Positions 53,574 through 62,385 of a DNA stretch of 64,000 nt are shown here, in pieces. The notes beneath the pieces are model-generated. The model made no database searches, was not told the DNA's origin, and saw only the letters and a list, made by a program, of their open reading frames with translations. Both the position numbers and the translations under genes were made by a program. The first letter of the stretch is position 1. Each line of letters opens with the position of its first letter. Source of the DNA: JAYKJB01 sp035284745 [NCBI: Candidatus Sericytochromatia bacterium] (GTDB lineage Bacteria > Cyanobacteriota > Sericytochromatia > S15B-MN24); NCBI GenBank assembly GCA_035284745.1, contig JAYKIL010000021.1, positions 1 through 64,000 on the forward strand, written 5' to 3'.

Positions 53574-56555
53574 ATGCCTCTCGTAATTCCTCGACTTTTT
53601 CTCTCGATGCTCGCCGTGATGGCTGTGCAGGAGGTTCCGCGAAACCTGCCCGCCATCGCCTCCGAGATGACATCGCCAGACCCAGAGACGGAAGTTCACA
53701 TCGTCTACACAGGCGGTACGAGGGGAGCCTCATTCGCCCGTGTGGACTTTTCGGAACTCGCACCCGCCTTTCGCGACATTGAAAATCCGGACATCAAACC
53801 CGGTGATATCACGAGTGACAACGTTTTTCGCTCAGGCTCTTGGTTCATCTATACGGACCAAGGCCCGCTGACGCTGGAAGACTTTTCCGATTTTTTCCAA
53901 CAGGGTCCACTCCAGACGACTGGGCCAGAGCCCATTTCCATCTTGAGCACTGACTATGCGCACGTCATCGAAATGAAAACGCCTACAAACCAATCAAACT
54001 GGGCACTTGACTGGCTGGGCGAGAGTTTAGCCAAGCTTGGTGGGTACGAAGATGCCCGCAGGTTAAACGGATGGCACTACCGGTTGAGCAATGGGGCCGG
54101 CACCCAGTTATATATGATCGATCTGCGGTCCTCGGAAGGTCCGGAATTCCCGCGTGGAACACCACACCCCGATTTGAAACGTCCCGACCAATGGGAAATG
54201 ATCCCCAGCGCCGCACTCAAAGTGCAGAGTCTGACCGCCCCAGCGGAGACGCGCCAATTGCTAGTTGTTGGGCGTCCTCTCGGAGACGGCCTGCGTCGCT
54301 TGGCCCTGCAAAAACAATTGCGCGAGCAACACCCCAAACAAACACTAAACCTCGACTTGGGTAATGCACTTGAAATGGGTGTCTCAGAATCAGTGCGAGA
54401 AAGAAGGGCATTCAGCTTAAAACAAATCGCCGATCTGCACCTTGACGCCCTGATTCCGGGAGAGGCCGAGCTCTCTTTGCCCAGAGCCGACTTCGAGCGG
54501 CTCGCCGAATCGACCCCCATCCTCGCGATGAATCTAGTCCCCCTCAATCGCTGGCGAAATCGCCCCGCGGGGTTACTCTTAAAGCGAATCAACGGCATCC
54601 AGGTGGCTGTTATTGGGATCGTAGACGACCGCCACTTCGCTCTATCGGGCCTCGGAGGATCTCAAGACCTGTGGCACATTGAAGACCCCACTGAAACGAC
54701 CCGGAAGGCAATTCGCGACCTTGCGGCACTGCCCGATGAACAGAAACCTGCGTATGTCGTTCTGGCGACGAACGTCAGCGACGAGCGACTCCAAACGCTG
54801 AGGCACTTGAACGGAATCACCGTCGTCCTGGCCGATTTATTCGGCACTCCGGGGGAAATCCTCGCAGAGACAGCCAGTGTCAGCGGAACATCAAGAGCAC
54901 GCTCCCGCGCAAGTTTGATGCTGGCTCGTTCGAGTCCTGCCCGCGTCGGCCGTCTGAGTGCTCGCTACACGATCCTCCCAGAGGCTTCTCCCCGCCTGAA
55001 CCGTTTAGAAAACGAGGCGCGCCTCGTCACCGACGAACTGTTCTGTGATCCATCGGCCCGCGATACGTTAAATCGGATCAAGGCCCGCCATCAAAAAATT
55101 GGCCGGGAACTCCTTCTGCCCGACATCCGTGAACTCCATCTGAGCCGCCCCGGCCCCCAAGCCGATTCGCCACCCCGAGACGTTCATTTCATTGATGGCG
55201 CGTTGTGGCAACAATTCCTGACCCACGTACTGTGGAAAACAACCCACTCCGAAGCAGTCTTCCTTCGCCCCATTTCTCCTGCAACACGCGCGATTGGAGC
55301 CATAAAACGCTCCACAATAGAGGGTTGGTTGGAAGTCGGCGACCGCCTCGTCGACCTCACCGTCAGTGGAAAAACCCTCAAACAGCTCGCGGCCCTAGAG
55401 CAACCCCAACTTTCTTGGGCTGGATTCGACCCAAAGACTGGTGCTGTTCTTGGCACGGGCGTCAACGATGATGAAATCTACCGGGTCACCACCACAGATA
55501 CGACGACCCACCTACCCTCGGTTCAGGCAGTGTTATCCGGCGCCATGATGCGGGATCGTTGGCAGGGAGAAGCCGCCACCGCCATGCGTCCGTCCGCAAG
55601 TGGCAAAACCGTTCCCCTGCGGGAACACCTGGTGAATTGTCTCTTGGCACTCAAGGGAAACCATCACGGCACCTTTTCCAAGGCATATGTTGAAAGCCTC
55701 CGTCCTTGGTTCCAACCCAGCGTGTGGGATACGCCTGCCCGGTGGTCTCTGCGATTAGAAGATGGAGAGTTATCCTCTCAATCGCTGCAAAGTGGAACCG
55801 ATCCAGCCTTTTCGCAGGTTAGAAACACTCGTGTCACCGCCCCTTCCAGCCAAACGCTGGGAGGCCGTGGTCGGCTGGCTATCCTTTTTGAGTCTCCTTA
55901 CTGGGCGCTGGAAAATCAACTTCGGAGCGTTTACCGCCGACAAACCCTCGTCCGAGACGGTCAAAACGTAAGCCAAGAAACCGATGATGAGGTGAGCGTG
56001 CGCAGCGAAATTCGTCTCAAGCGCCTCGGAATTCCGTTTCCTGGTGCCCCTCTGATCCCTTTCGGGAGCTATGCCTACACGACAGAGTTCGTACCAGACA
56101 CCTTCGACAGCTTGACGAAACCCCGCCGCTCAGAACTCTCTGCGATCACCGGCTTAATGACGGCTCCCGGAGGAATATTTCGCGAATGGCGTTTTGGAAC
56201 AGCGTTGCGAAACGATCTCGCGAACCCGGGATTGCTTGAACCCGGTCTTTATCTCTCTGGGGGTTTTGAGCGCAATCTGGCACCCGTCTCACAAGCAAAA
56301 ATCCGCACGGGGCTAGAAATCTACCAGTACCTCCCGACAGAGTTCGACACCCCGGACAGGCTGGGGCTGCTTGGTACCCTGACCAGCGGTCTCTCGATTC
56401 CTCTGTGGGAACGTTTCACGTTGAATGTAAGCGCAGATTGGTTCGTATTCAGCGGGAAAGTTCCGGCCACTCAGCAATTCAGGTCCAGCCTCGAATTTCG
56501 CGCAGGCTTAGGGTATTCTCTGGCGTGGAAACCCCTCCACGGCGTATGGTTCTAG
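53574..56555 (+). CDS. degenerate 5'-nucleotidase (UshA-like) fused to an outer-membrane beta-barrel
   Basis: 993 residues with an N-terminal signal ('RLFLSMLAVMAV'). The 5'-nucleotidase outline is visible, but every metal motif is replaced. 'TNDIHG' reads 'TGGTRG' (46-51). 'LDAGD' reads 'LDLGN' (260-264). 'GNHE' reads 'GEAE' (296-299). The 'LSH' position reads 'LATN' and 'GHTH' reads 'ADLF'. A ~170-residue insertion separates the first two motifs. A 5'-nucleotidase C-terminal-type domain follows (~530-680: 'PDIRELHLSR', 'IKRSTIEGWLEVGDRLVDLT'). The last ~200 residues alternate hydrophobic and polar residues in strand-length units and end in 'KPLHGVWF', a terminal Phe typical of barrel substrates of BAM. 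I know no described fusion of this kind. Activity is unlikely; a surface-binding role is inferred. Confidence 0.65.
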   Translation: MPLVIPRLFLSMLAVMAVQEVPRNLPAIASEMTSPDPETEVHIVYTGGTRGASFARVDFSELAPAFRDIENPDIKPGDITSDNVFRSGSWFIYTDQGPLTLEDFSDFFQQGPLQTTGPEPISILSTDYAHVIEMKTPTNQSNWALDWLGESLAKLGGYEDARRLNGWHYRLSNGAGTQLYMIDLRSSEGPEFPRGTPHPDLKRPDQWEMIPSAALKVQSLTAPAETRQLLVVGRPLGDGLRRLALQKQLREQHPKQTLNLDLGNALEMGVSESVRERRAFSLKQIADLHLDALIPGEAELSLPRADFERLAESTPILAMNLVPLNRWRNRPAGLLLKRINGIQVAVIGIVDDRHFALSGLGGSQDLWHIEDPTETTRKAIRDLAALPDEQKPAYVVLATNVSDERLQTLRHLNGITVVLADLFGTPGEILAETASVSGTSRARSRASLMLARSSPARVGRLSARYTILPEASPRLNRLENEARLVTDELFCDPSARDTLNRIKARHQKIGRELLLPDIRELHLSRPGPQADSPPRDVHFIDGALWQQFLTHVLWKTTHSEAVFLRPISPATRAIGAIKRSTIEGWLEVGDRLVDLTVSGKTLKQLAALEQPQLSWAGFDPKTGAVLGTGVNDDEIYRVTTTDTTTHLPSVQAVLSGAMMRDRWQGEAATAMRPSASGKTVPLREHLVNCLLALKGNHHGTFSKAYVESLRPWFQPSVWDTPARWSLRLEDGELSSQSLQSGTDPAFSQVRNTRVTAPSSQTLGGRGRLAILFESPYWALENQLRSVYRRQTLVRDGQNVSQETDDEVSVRSEIRLKRLGIPFPGAPLIPFGSYAYTTEFVPDTFDSLTKPRRSELSAITGLMTAPGGIFREWRFGTALRNDLANPGLLEPGLYLSGGFERNLAPVSQAKIRTGLEIYQYLPTEFDTPDRLGLLGTLTSGLSIPLWERFTLNVSADWFVFSGKVPATQQFRSSLEFRAGLGYSLAWKPLHGVWF

Positions 56556-56595
56556 TGTATGGTGCGCTCCGGCCACCCTTGATGAGGAAGATCCG

Positions 56596-57075
56596 ATGAA
56601 ATTCCTTTCCCGCCTTTTGTTTTGTGTTCTTTTTTTGACGCCCCCTGCTCTGTCGGGGTGCGCGATGTATCAAGCCTACGCGCAGCGAAGCGCCATTCGC
56701 GACGCAAAATTCTCTATCCGCAACGTGCAGTTTTTAGGTTTGGACCTCGTGGGGGCAAACCTACTTCTCACGCTTCAAGTGGAGAATCCAACTTCCTCGG
56801 CCATTGAAATGGATCGGCTACAGTATGGTTTGTGGGTGAATGGCACGCGCGCTTTTCAGGGCGAAGTCAGTCAGAAGCTTATGGTACCCAGCCATCAAGC
56901 GCGCCCCTTGCCCATCCACATCAGCCTCGTCTACGCAGACCTGGGAACACAGCTCCGACAATTGTTGATTGAACAGCGTGTGAAGTCCTGGAGAGTCGAC
57001 GGAACCGCTTTTTTCGACACGCCGTTCGGTAGTTTGGAATATCCCGTTCGCATCGAACGCAGCGAGGCACCCTGA
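56596..57075 (+). CDS. LEA14/WHy-like lipoprotein
   Basis: 159 residues, with GAGGAAG before the ATG. A lipoprotein signal ('LLFCVLFLTPPALSGC', Cys22) is followed by an LEA type 2 (WHy) beta-sandwich: 'VQFLGLDLVGANLLLTLQVE', 'NPTSSAIEMDRLQYGLWVNG', 'VPSHQARPLPIHISLVYADL' and 'WRVDGTAFFDTPFGSLEYP'. Such proteins occur as periplasmic lipoproteins with suggested stress or lipid-trafficking roles. Its stop overlaps the start of the cytochrome-like lipoprotein gene (TGATG), so the two are likely co-expressed. Confidence 0.85.
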   Translation: MKFLSRLLFCVLFLTPPALSGCAMYQAYAQRSAIRDAKFSIRNVQFLGLDLVGANLLLTLQVENPTSSAIEMDRLQYGLWVNGTRAFQGEVSQKLMVPSHQARPLPIHISLVYADLGTQLRQLLIEQRVKSWRVDGTAFFDTPFGSLEYPVRIERSEAP

Positions 57076-57419
57076 TGGGCGGTTTCGCAGCCAGTCGTTT
57101 CAAGATCGTCGCCTTGCTCGCGTGCGCCTTCTTGTTCTCGCTGGGATGCCGGGAGCCCCTGCAGTTTGACCGCGTTAATCTCGCCGATGCGGAACGGGGC
57201 GCCCGATTATTTCGCGGAAATTGCGCCAAATCGTGCCATCCTGCGCATGCGTGTGAACAGCCACAGCTTACTTCATACGAAGAATTGGCGTATACCGTCC
57301 GGGATTATTACGAAGGCGCGATGGGAGGAGAAGACAACTACTCCCAACAAGATATCTTCGACATTACGCGCTACCTTAACGACAAATATTATAAGTTTCA
57401 GCACCGAACCGAGCCGTAG
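57075..57419 (+). CDS. cytochrome-c-like lipoprotein with CX3CH motif
   Basis: 114 residues. Lipoprotein signal 'VALLACAFLFSLGC'. The mature part resembles a small class I cytochrome c: 'DAERGARLFRGNCAKSCHPA' as the haem region, a possible Met ligand in 'YYEGAMGGEDNYSQQDIFDI', and the final helix 'DITRYLNDKYYKF'. The haem motif is C-A-K-S-C-H, one residue longer than the usual CxxCH. CX3CH haem attachment is known but rare. Alternatively the protein has lost haem and the Cys residues serve another purpose. A second nearby Cys ('HACEQ') could bond one of them. It overlaps the LEA14-like gene. Confidence 0.7.
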   Translation: MGGFAASRFKIVALLACAFLFSLGCREPLQFDRVNLADAERGARLFRGNCAKSCHPAHACEQPQLTSYEELAYTVRDYYEGAMGGEDNYSQQDIFDITRYLNDKYYKFQHRTEP

Positions 57420-57525
57420 AGGCGTTGAGTCATTGTTGCGTTTGTACGCTAAAGTTTTGTGAAGGCAGGCAACCGTCTCTCTGAAAGGGTATAAGGGGTG
57501 AGCGTCCTTTCTGGAGATCCGCCCC

Positions 57526-58239
57526 TTGAACATCACTCTCGCCCACGAACACAGATGGGACCTATCACCTTACGAAGCGCAACAGGTTCAAAAAAGCCTC
57601 CAGGCGCGCGTGTTGGAGGAATCAAGCGACGAGCCAATTGCCACAGTCGCCGGTATAGAAATCGCGCATTCGCGCTTTCAAGACACCCTGGTCGCCGCCG
57701 TCAGCCTGCTGCGTTTCCCAGACATGAATGTCATCGAAGAGGCCACGGTCGAGTATCGCTCTACTTTCCCGTATATCCCTGGCTTGCTCTCTTTCAGAGA
57801 GGTGCCTGCGGTGGTTGCGGCCCTCGAACGTCTCTCAGAACTTCCCGACCTGCTGCTCGTTGATGGCCCTGGCATTGCTCATCCGCACAAACTTGGGGTG
57901 GCTTCCCACCTCGGCGTACTTTTGGATCGCCCGACCATCGGCTGCTCTCGAAGTGTGTTGGTGGGCTCCTACGTGGAACCCGAGGTTACGGCGGGATCAC
58001 AATCGGCACTGGTGTGGCAGGGAGAAATTATTGGCACGGTGTACCGTTCGAAAAACCGTGTCGCCCCCCTCTTCATCTCCGTCGGCCACCGGACGACCCG
58101 CATTCGTGCGCAGGAACTGGTGGCTGCCTGTTGTCAGGGATACCGCTTGCCAGAACCTACTCGACACGCCCACGTGGCGTTGAATCACGCCCGCAGCGAC
58201 CTGAAAACAGCGGGCGCTGCGGCTGAGGGGATCGTTTAG
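57526..58239 (+). CDS. nfi: endonuclease V homologue with altered active-site positions
   Basis: 237 residues, TTG start with GGAG upstream. Collinear with E. coli Nfi over its whole length: 'PYIPGLLSFREVPAVVAALE', 'DLLLVDGPGIAHPHKLGVAS', 'PLFISVGHRTT' and 'GYRLPEPTRHAHVALNH'. EndoV cuts DNA or RNA next to inosine. Two positions differ from the active consensus. The Asp of 'AGADVGF' (D35 in E. coli) is Glu in 'AGIEIAH', and the Lys of 'GVAKKRL' (K139) is Arg in 'GCSRSVL'. The Glu of 'SFRE', the Asp of 'VDGxG' and the His residues are kept. Reduced or changed activity is possible, and the gene name is therefore by homology only. Confidence 0.85.
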   Translation: MNITLAHEHRWDLSPYEAQQVQKSLQARVLEESSDEPIATVAGIEIAHSRFQDTLVAAVSLLRFPDMNVIEEATVEYRSTFPYIPGLLSFREVPAVVAALERLSELPDLLLVDGPGIAHPHKLGVASHLGVLLDRPTIGCSRSVLVGSYVEPEVTAGSQSALVWQGEIIGTVYRSKNRVAPLFISVGHRTTRIRAQELVAACCQGYRLPEPTRHAHVALNHARSDLKTAGAAAEGIV

Positions 58240-58320
58240 CCTTTACCCCGGAAACTCTGCCAGCAGAGGGTTTCATGGTACGATCTGACGGATCAAATTT
58301 AGTCTTGCGCGGAGTGTTCC

Positions 58321-60354
58321 ATGGCCGGCCAGCCTCATTTCCTCTTTCCCACCCCGATCCGCCTTGGCGTCGGAATCGCCCTAGGCAGTGCGCTGTTTTT
58401 CGGGTGCGGTGGCTCTCCTACGGGCGTGCCCGGCCAGGGCGCCGCCAACCTGCCCCCGCAAACAAACCCTGGCGTGGCCGATAAAAACAAAGATCAAACG
58501 GGTGTCAACGGTGAAGTTCCGCGCCGCGACCTCAAAGGGACCGTGGTTGACGCGTTAACAGGGGAACCTGTCGACAATGCCATCGTAGTCATTGAAGGCG
58601 TTCAGACCACTACGCTCTCCACACCGATACCCCCAGCTCCATCACCCGGAGAGGGCGAAATGGAGGCCTCCCCCCCTGCCGGAGGGGGAGGAGGTCCTGG
58701 AAGAAAGCAGTTTCGCCTCGCCCAGGTCGATAATCCTATCGTTGAGGATGGTGGGGCCAGCGCGCCCACCGGCCTCTCGCCCGCCCCAGGCTCCGTCGAA
58801 CCCTCCACCCCAGCCACTTCAACTCAAGGCGTGGTAAGTGACGCGACCCAGCCTGCCTCGGGCGCCGCGTTGCCTGCAACCGCGACAGAAACGGTCAAAA
58901 TGACTCCAGCGGCTGCCCCATCGGCGTCGGCGGCTCCCGTGACAGCCGCTGCGCAAACCCCGGGCGCCTCTGCGCCGATTCCAACGGGCACGCCTTACCC
59001 GGTGACGACATACCAGGTGGACTCCCAGGGAAAATTTGAACTCAAGGAAATTCCCGAAGGGAGCTACAACCTCACCTTTTGGGCGCCCGGTTATCAAGCG
59101 GTTTCGTTCATCGGTTCGTTGCCCAAAGACATTGACGTGCCGTTGCGCCCGCTGGAGCCTGATGTAAAGAAACTTCACGAGGTGAAAGGGGTGGTTCGGC
59201 TTGCCAACAACCAACCCGCCGGCGACGTGGATGTAGAAATTTCGTCCCTTACGGGACGTCTGGCTGGGCAACGGGAGAGTACGGACCAGAGCGGCAATTT
59301 CAAGATGAAAGGAATTCCATCTGGGAACTACAGTCTTGCAGCGTGGACCAACGATTCCGATGGCGAACTGGCGAGTTTTGCGATGGTTAAAGAGGTGCCG
59401 GTGGCAGTGGGGCGGGAACGCCGCAGCGTGTCACCCACCCTGGTGCTGCGTGCCGTCACGAACCCTGTGCTGTTTGCAGGAACCGTCGAGGGGTCAGCGA
59501 GAGAGAGTGAAGTAAAGGCGGCCCTGGCGGCCAAAAAACCAGTGCCTGGTGTCCGCCCGCAGCGGGTTCTTGCCGCCCTACAAGTGGGCGACGGCGAAAT
59601 ACCTATTATGAGCGTACCGATTGGAAAAGACGGCTACTTCAGGTTGCGCTTACCGCCTGTTCCAGATGGGGTGACCTATCACCTCACGGCCACCGGCCAA
59701 AGCGAGACCGGCCAACTCGCGTACAAGCACCTTTACGATCTCGAAGCAGCTGACCCCAAACTTACAATCAAACTGCCGGATGCCCCTTCGGGGGTGACGG
59801 TGGCTGAGCGCGGCAAGCACCCCCGCTTTTCTTGGGAGGCCCTTAACTCACAAGTGACCGCCTATCGCCTGTCCGTCGACAAAGTGGGCCCCGACGGCGA
59901 TACGCTGTGGGAGGCGTGGACGGGAAATACCGGCGCCAACTTACCGAATGTGAAAGAACTGTCTTTCTTACGGGAAGGCGAGAGCTATCGCTATTCGCTG
60001 TCGGCGGTCAAACTCTTGGATGATAAAAAATTCGAGCTCTCGCAGGTCGTCGACCGACCGTGGGAGGCATCCGGCGTCACGAAACCAGCCACTTTTGAAG
60101 TCCTCAAGGCACAGGAAAGCGAGCGGCAATTGAAGACCACCCGCACGCCCGCACCCCCCAAAAAACCGATTCCTACCCCGCTCAGACCCCTCAAGTCGAA
60201 ACGGCCCACGCCCGCCTCCGCTGCACCAGGGGTCACCAAGCCTCGGGTGGAGGGAAGTGCCACACCCACCCCGATGGCAACCCCTCAACCCCGGTCGCCC
60301 AAACCTTCACCCAAAAATCCGCGGATAAAGACGATGGAAGACATCGAGCTATAA
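58321..60354 (+). CDS. large lipoprotein with carboxypeptidase-regulatory-like domains
   Basis: 677 residues. Lipoprotein signal 'RLGVGIALGSALFFGC'. Two carboxypeptidase-regulatory-like (CarboxypepD_reg) beta-sandwiches can be seen: 'DLKGTVVDALTGEPVDNAIV' continuing after a long Ala/Pro/Gly linker with 'GKFELKEIPEGSYNLTFWAP', and 'EVKGVVRLANNQPAGDVDVE' with 'GNFKMKGIPSGNYSLAAWTN'. A fibronectin-like domain (~480-560, 'HPRFSWEALNSQVTAYRLSV') follows. The C-terminal ~70 residues are a Lys/Pro/Thr-rich tail. The long linker between the halves of the first domain is an insertion of about 130 residues. A cell-surface or periplasmic adhesive role is plausible. It is followed two bases after its stop by another lipoprotein gene. 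Confidence 0.8.
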   Translation: MAGQPHFLFPTPIRLGVGIALGSALFFGCGGSPTGVPGQGAANLPPQTNPGVADKNKDQTGVNGEVPRRDLKGTVVDALTGEPVDNAIVVIEGVQTTTLSTPIPPAPSPGEGEMEASPPAGGGGGPGRKQFRLAQVDNPIVEDGGASAPTGLSPAPGSVEPSTPATSTQGVVSDATQPASGAALPATATETVKMTPAAAPSASAAPVTAAAQTPGASAPIPTGTPYPVTTYQVDSQGKFELKEIPEGSYNLTFWAPGYQAVSFIGSLPKDIDVPLRPLEPDVKKLHEVKGVVRLANNQPAGDVDVEISSLTGRLAGQRESTDQSGNFKMKGIPSGNYSLAAWTNDSDGELASFAMVKEVPVAVGRERRSVSPTLVLRAVTNPVLFAGTVEGSARESEVKAALAAKKPVPGVRPQRVLAALQVGDGEIPIMSVPIGKDGYFRLRLPPVPDGVTYHLTATGQSETGQLAYKHLYDLEAADPKLTIKLPDAPSGVTVAERGKHPRFSWEALNSQVTAYRLSVDKVGPDGDTLWEAWTGNTGANLPNVKELSFLREGESYRYSLSAVKLLDDKKFELSQVVDRPWEASGVTKPATFEVLKAQESERQLKTTRTPAPPKKPIPTPLRPLKSKRPTPASAAPGVTKPRVEGSATPTPMATPQPRSPKPSPKNPRIKTMEDIEL

Positions 60355-60356
60355 CT

Positions 60357-60929
60357 TTGTTGTTACCGCAGCCTGCACCCACGCGGCCTCGCGTCCGCGG
60401 CCTTGCTCGCTATGTTCTGGCTGCCGGCGCCTTGGCACTATTCGCCTGCGAGGTTCCGTTTAACACGCTTGAACAAATCGTGGTGGCCCCCTACGTCTCA
60501 TTCGAGCAGACCACCGCGCCTGCGACTCAGGGGTCAACACCGTCGGATTCAGACTGCCTCCGAACACCAGCCACTTTGTTTCCCGTCCCTGCCGAAACCC
60601 ATAAACTCAAAATTTCTGATGTCAAATTCCGGTGGTCTGTGCGTAACAAGGGCCCCCTGACGGTCTCTGTGATTCTGTTCGTAGCCGCGGGTGGCCAAGA
60701 CCCCTACACAGCAGGTGCCAAAGGGATTCATACCCCTATCTTGTCCCTCGGACGCCGCGGCGGTCAGGCCACGTACGCCACGCCTGTCACCCAAGAAATG
60801 TTGGCAGCGCAGGAGTGGGCCATGGGGGTTCAGATGAGTACGACCCCACTGAATCAGACAACTAATTGGCGTGTCGACGATTATATCGAAGTTCGGTATC
60901 AGGTCTTAGGCCAGGCAAAGATACCCTGA
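60357..60929 (+). CDS. predicted lipoprotein
   Basis: 190 residues, TTG start two bases after the preceding stop, so translation is probably coupled. The signal 'LARYVLAAGALALFAC' fits a lipoprotein with Cys at ~31. The mature domain is beta-rich ('KISDVKFRWSVRNKGPLTVS', 'WRVDDYIEVRYQVLGQ') and has a pattern reminiscent of small immunoglobulin-like domains. No family recognised. With its neighbour it probably forms a lipoprotein pair, similar in arrangement to the pair at 3.2-5.8 kb. Confidence 0.65.
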   Translation: MLLPQPAPTRPRVRGLARYVLAAGALALFACEVPFNTLEQIVVAPYVSFEQTTAPATQGSTPSDSDCLRTPATLFPVPAETHKLKISDVKFRWSVRNKGPLTVSVILFVAAGGQDPYTAGAKGIHTPILSLGRRGGQATYATPVTQEMLAAQEWAMGVQMSTTPLNQTTNWRVDDYIEVRYQVLGQAKIP

Positions 60930-60981
60930 TATATCGATACTTTCGAGCAGATACCGATAACCGACACCGCCCAAAAAACAC

Positions 60982-61016
60982 AAAAAAAGCCCGGAAGGTG
61001 CGTCTTCCTTCCGGGC
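60982..61016 (-). terminator. rho-independent terminator after metK
   Basis: GCCCGGAAGG and CCTTCCGGGC form a perfect 10-bp stem (60989-60998 / 61007-61016). On the minus strand it is followed by a run of seven T's. It ends metK transcription and may also stop the plus-strand lipoprotein transcript. Confidence 0.88.
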
Positions 61017-61064
61017 AGAATCCGTGCCAAAAACAACACGTAACCCACCGCGTGGGGTCGTGGT

Positions 61065-62294
61065 TTAAACAGTCATCACCAGGCGAGCAGCGGCCTCTTT
61101 CAGCGTCACTGCACGATCCGTTTTCTCCCAAGGCACGTCCACATCAGTGCGGCCAAAGTGCCCATAGGCCGCCACCTGTTTGTAAATAGGACGCCTGAGA
61201 TCGAGCATCCGAATGATGCCCGCCGGGCGCAAATCGAAATGCTCCGAAACCAGCCGTTCAATGGCCTCGTCAGGGATCGCGCCCGTTCCATAGGTATCTA
61301 CAAAGATCGAAGTAGGCCGCGCCACGCCGATCGCGTAGGAAAGTTGTATCTCAACCTGTCGAGCCAAGCCAGCCGCGACGATATTTTTTGCGACGTAGCG
61401 CGCTGCATAGGCCGCCGAGCGATCGACCTTGGTGGGGTCCTTGCCGCTGAAGGCACCGCCGCCGTGACGGGCGTAACCTCCGTAGGTATCCACGATGATC
61501 TTGCGGCCCGTCAGGCCTGCATCCCCCTGCGGGCCCCCAACGACGAACCGACCGGAAGGGTTAATCAAGACCCGCGTATCGGACTTGAGCAGTTCTTTGG
61601 GCAGCACAGGGTCTATAACGTGTGTCGTCAAGTCCTGCTCTATCTTTGCGGCTTCCACCTCAGGCGCATGCTGGGTCGAAATAACCACCGTATCGATCCT
61701 AACAGGCTTCCCGCCCTCATACTCAACCGTCACTTGGCTCTTTCCATCCGGGCGCAGGTAATTCAAGCCCAACTCTTTCCGAGCCAACGAAAGTCGTTTG
61801 GTCAATTGGTGCGCCAACACGATAGGCAGGGGCATCAACTCCGGGGTTTCATCACAAGCAAAACCAAACATCAAGCCTTGATCCCCAGCGCCGATTTCAT
61901 CGATCCGTTTCTCGATCTCGGCTTCAGACAAACCTGAGGTGCGCAGTTCAAAACTGCGATCGACCGCCGCCGCGATGTCCGGGGACTGTTCATCAATGGC
62001 CGTCAAGACCGCACAGGTCTCCGCGTCAAACCCAAATTTGGCGCGTGTGTAACCGATGCCTCGCACGGTCTCGCGAACCAGTTTCGGAATATCCACGTAG
62101 CATTGAGTGGTGATTTCACCCGCCACCAATACCAAGCCCGTGGTCACGCTCGTCTCGCAGGCCACGCGAGCCATCGGGTCTGCCGCAAGAATGGCATCAA
62201 GAATGGCATCTGAAATTTGGTCGCAAATTTTATCGGGGTGGCCCTCAGTCACCGATTCAGACGTAAACAGATGACGGCGGTTCAACATAGACAC
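61065..62294 (-). CDS. metK: S-adenosylmethionine synthetase
   Basis: 409 residues; the GTG at 62294 has GGAGG at nine bases, and an ATG two codons later is possible. Motifs are '[20 protein letters not shown]', '[20 protein letters not shown]', '[20 protein letters not shown]' and '[20 protein letters not shown]'. It makes SAM from methionine and ATP. It is slightly longer than the E. coli enzyme (384). The leader is only about 90 bases and shows no SAM riboswitch. Confidence 0.97.
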   Translation of the reverse strand: MSMLNRRHLFTSESVTEGHPDKICDQISDAILDAILAADPMARVACETSVTTGLVLVAGEITTQCYVDIPKLVRETVRGIGYTRAKFGFDAETCAVLTAIDEQSPDIAAAVDRSFELRTSGLSEAEIEKRIDEIGAGDQGLMFGFACDETPELMPLPIVLAHQLTKRLSLARKELGLNYLRPDGKSQVTVEYEGGKPVRIDTVVISTQHAPEVEAAKIEQDLTTHVIDPVLPKELLKSDTRVLINPSGRFVVGGPQGDAGLTGRKIIVDTYGGYARHGGGAFSGKDPTKVDRSAAYAARYVAKNIVAAGLARQVEIQLSYAIGVARPTSIFVDTYGTGAIPDEAIERLVSEHFDLRPAGIIRMLDLRRPIYKQVAAYGHFGRTDVDVPWEKTDRAVTLKEAAARLVMTV

Positions 62295-62346
62295 CTAATC
62301 AATCCTCCCAAGGCGTACCAACGGACGCAGAAGGCTCAAGTTAACA

Positions 62347-62382
62347 TAAAAGATTGCTGCGCGTCAAAAAACAACACGCAGC
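62347..62382 (-). terminator. probable terminator after dnaB
   Basis: On the minus strand GCTGCGTG pairs with CGCGCAGC (one G-T pair) around a T-rich loop, followed by AATCTTTT. It starts four bases after the dnaB stop codon and separates dnaB from metK. Confidence 0.55.
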
Positions 62383-62385
62383 GTA

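Noticed and set aside
62295-62385. SAM riboswitch upstream of metK
   Set aside because: The spacer is under 100 bases and is filled by the dnaB terminator hairpin. No SAM aptamer-like conserved blocks are present.
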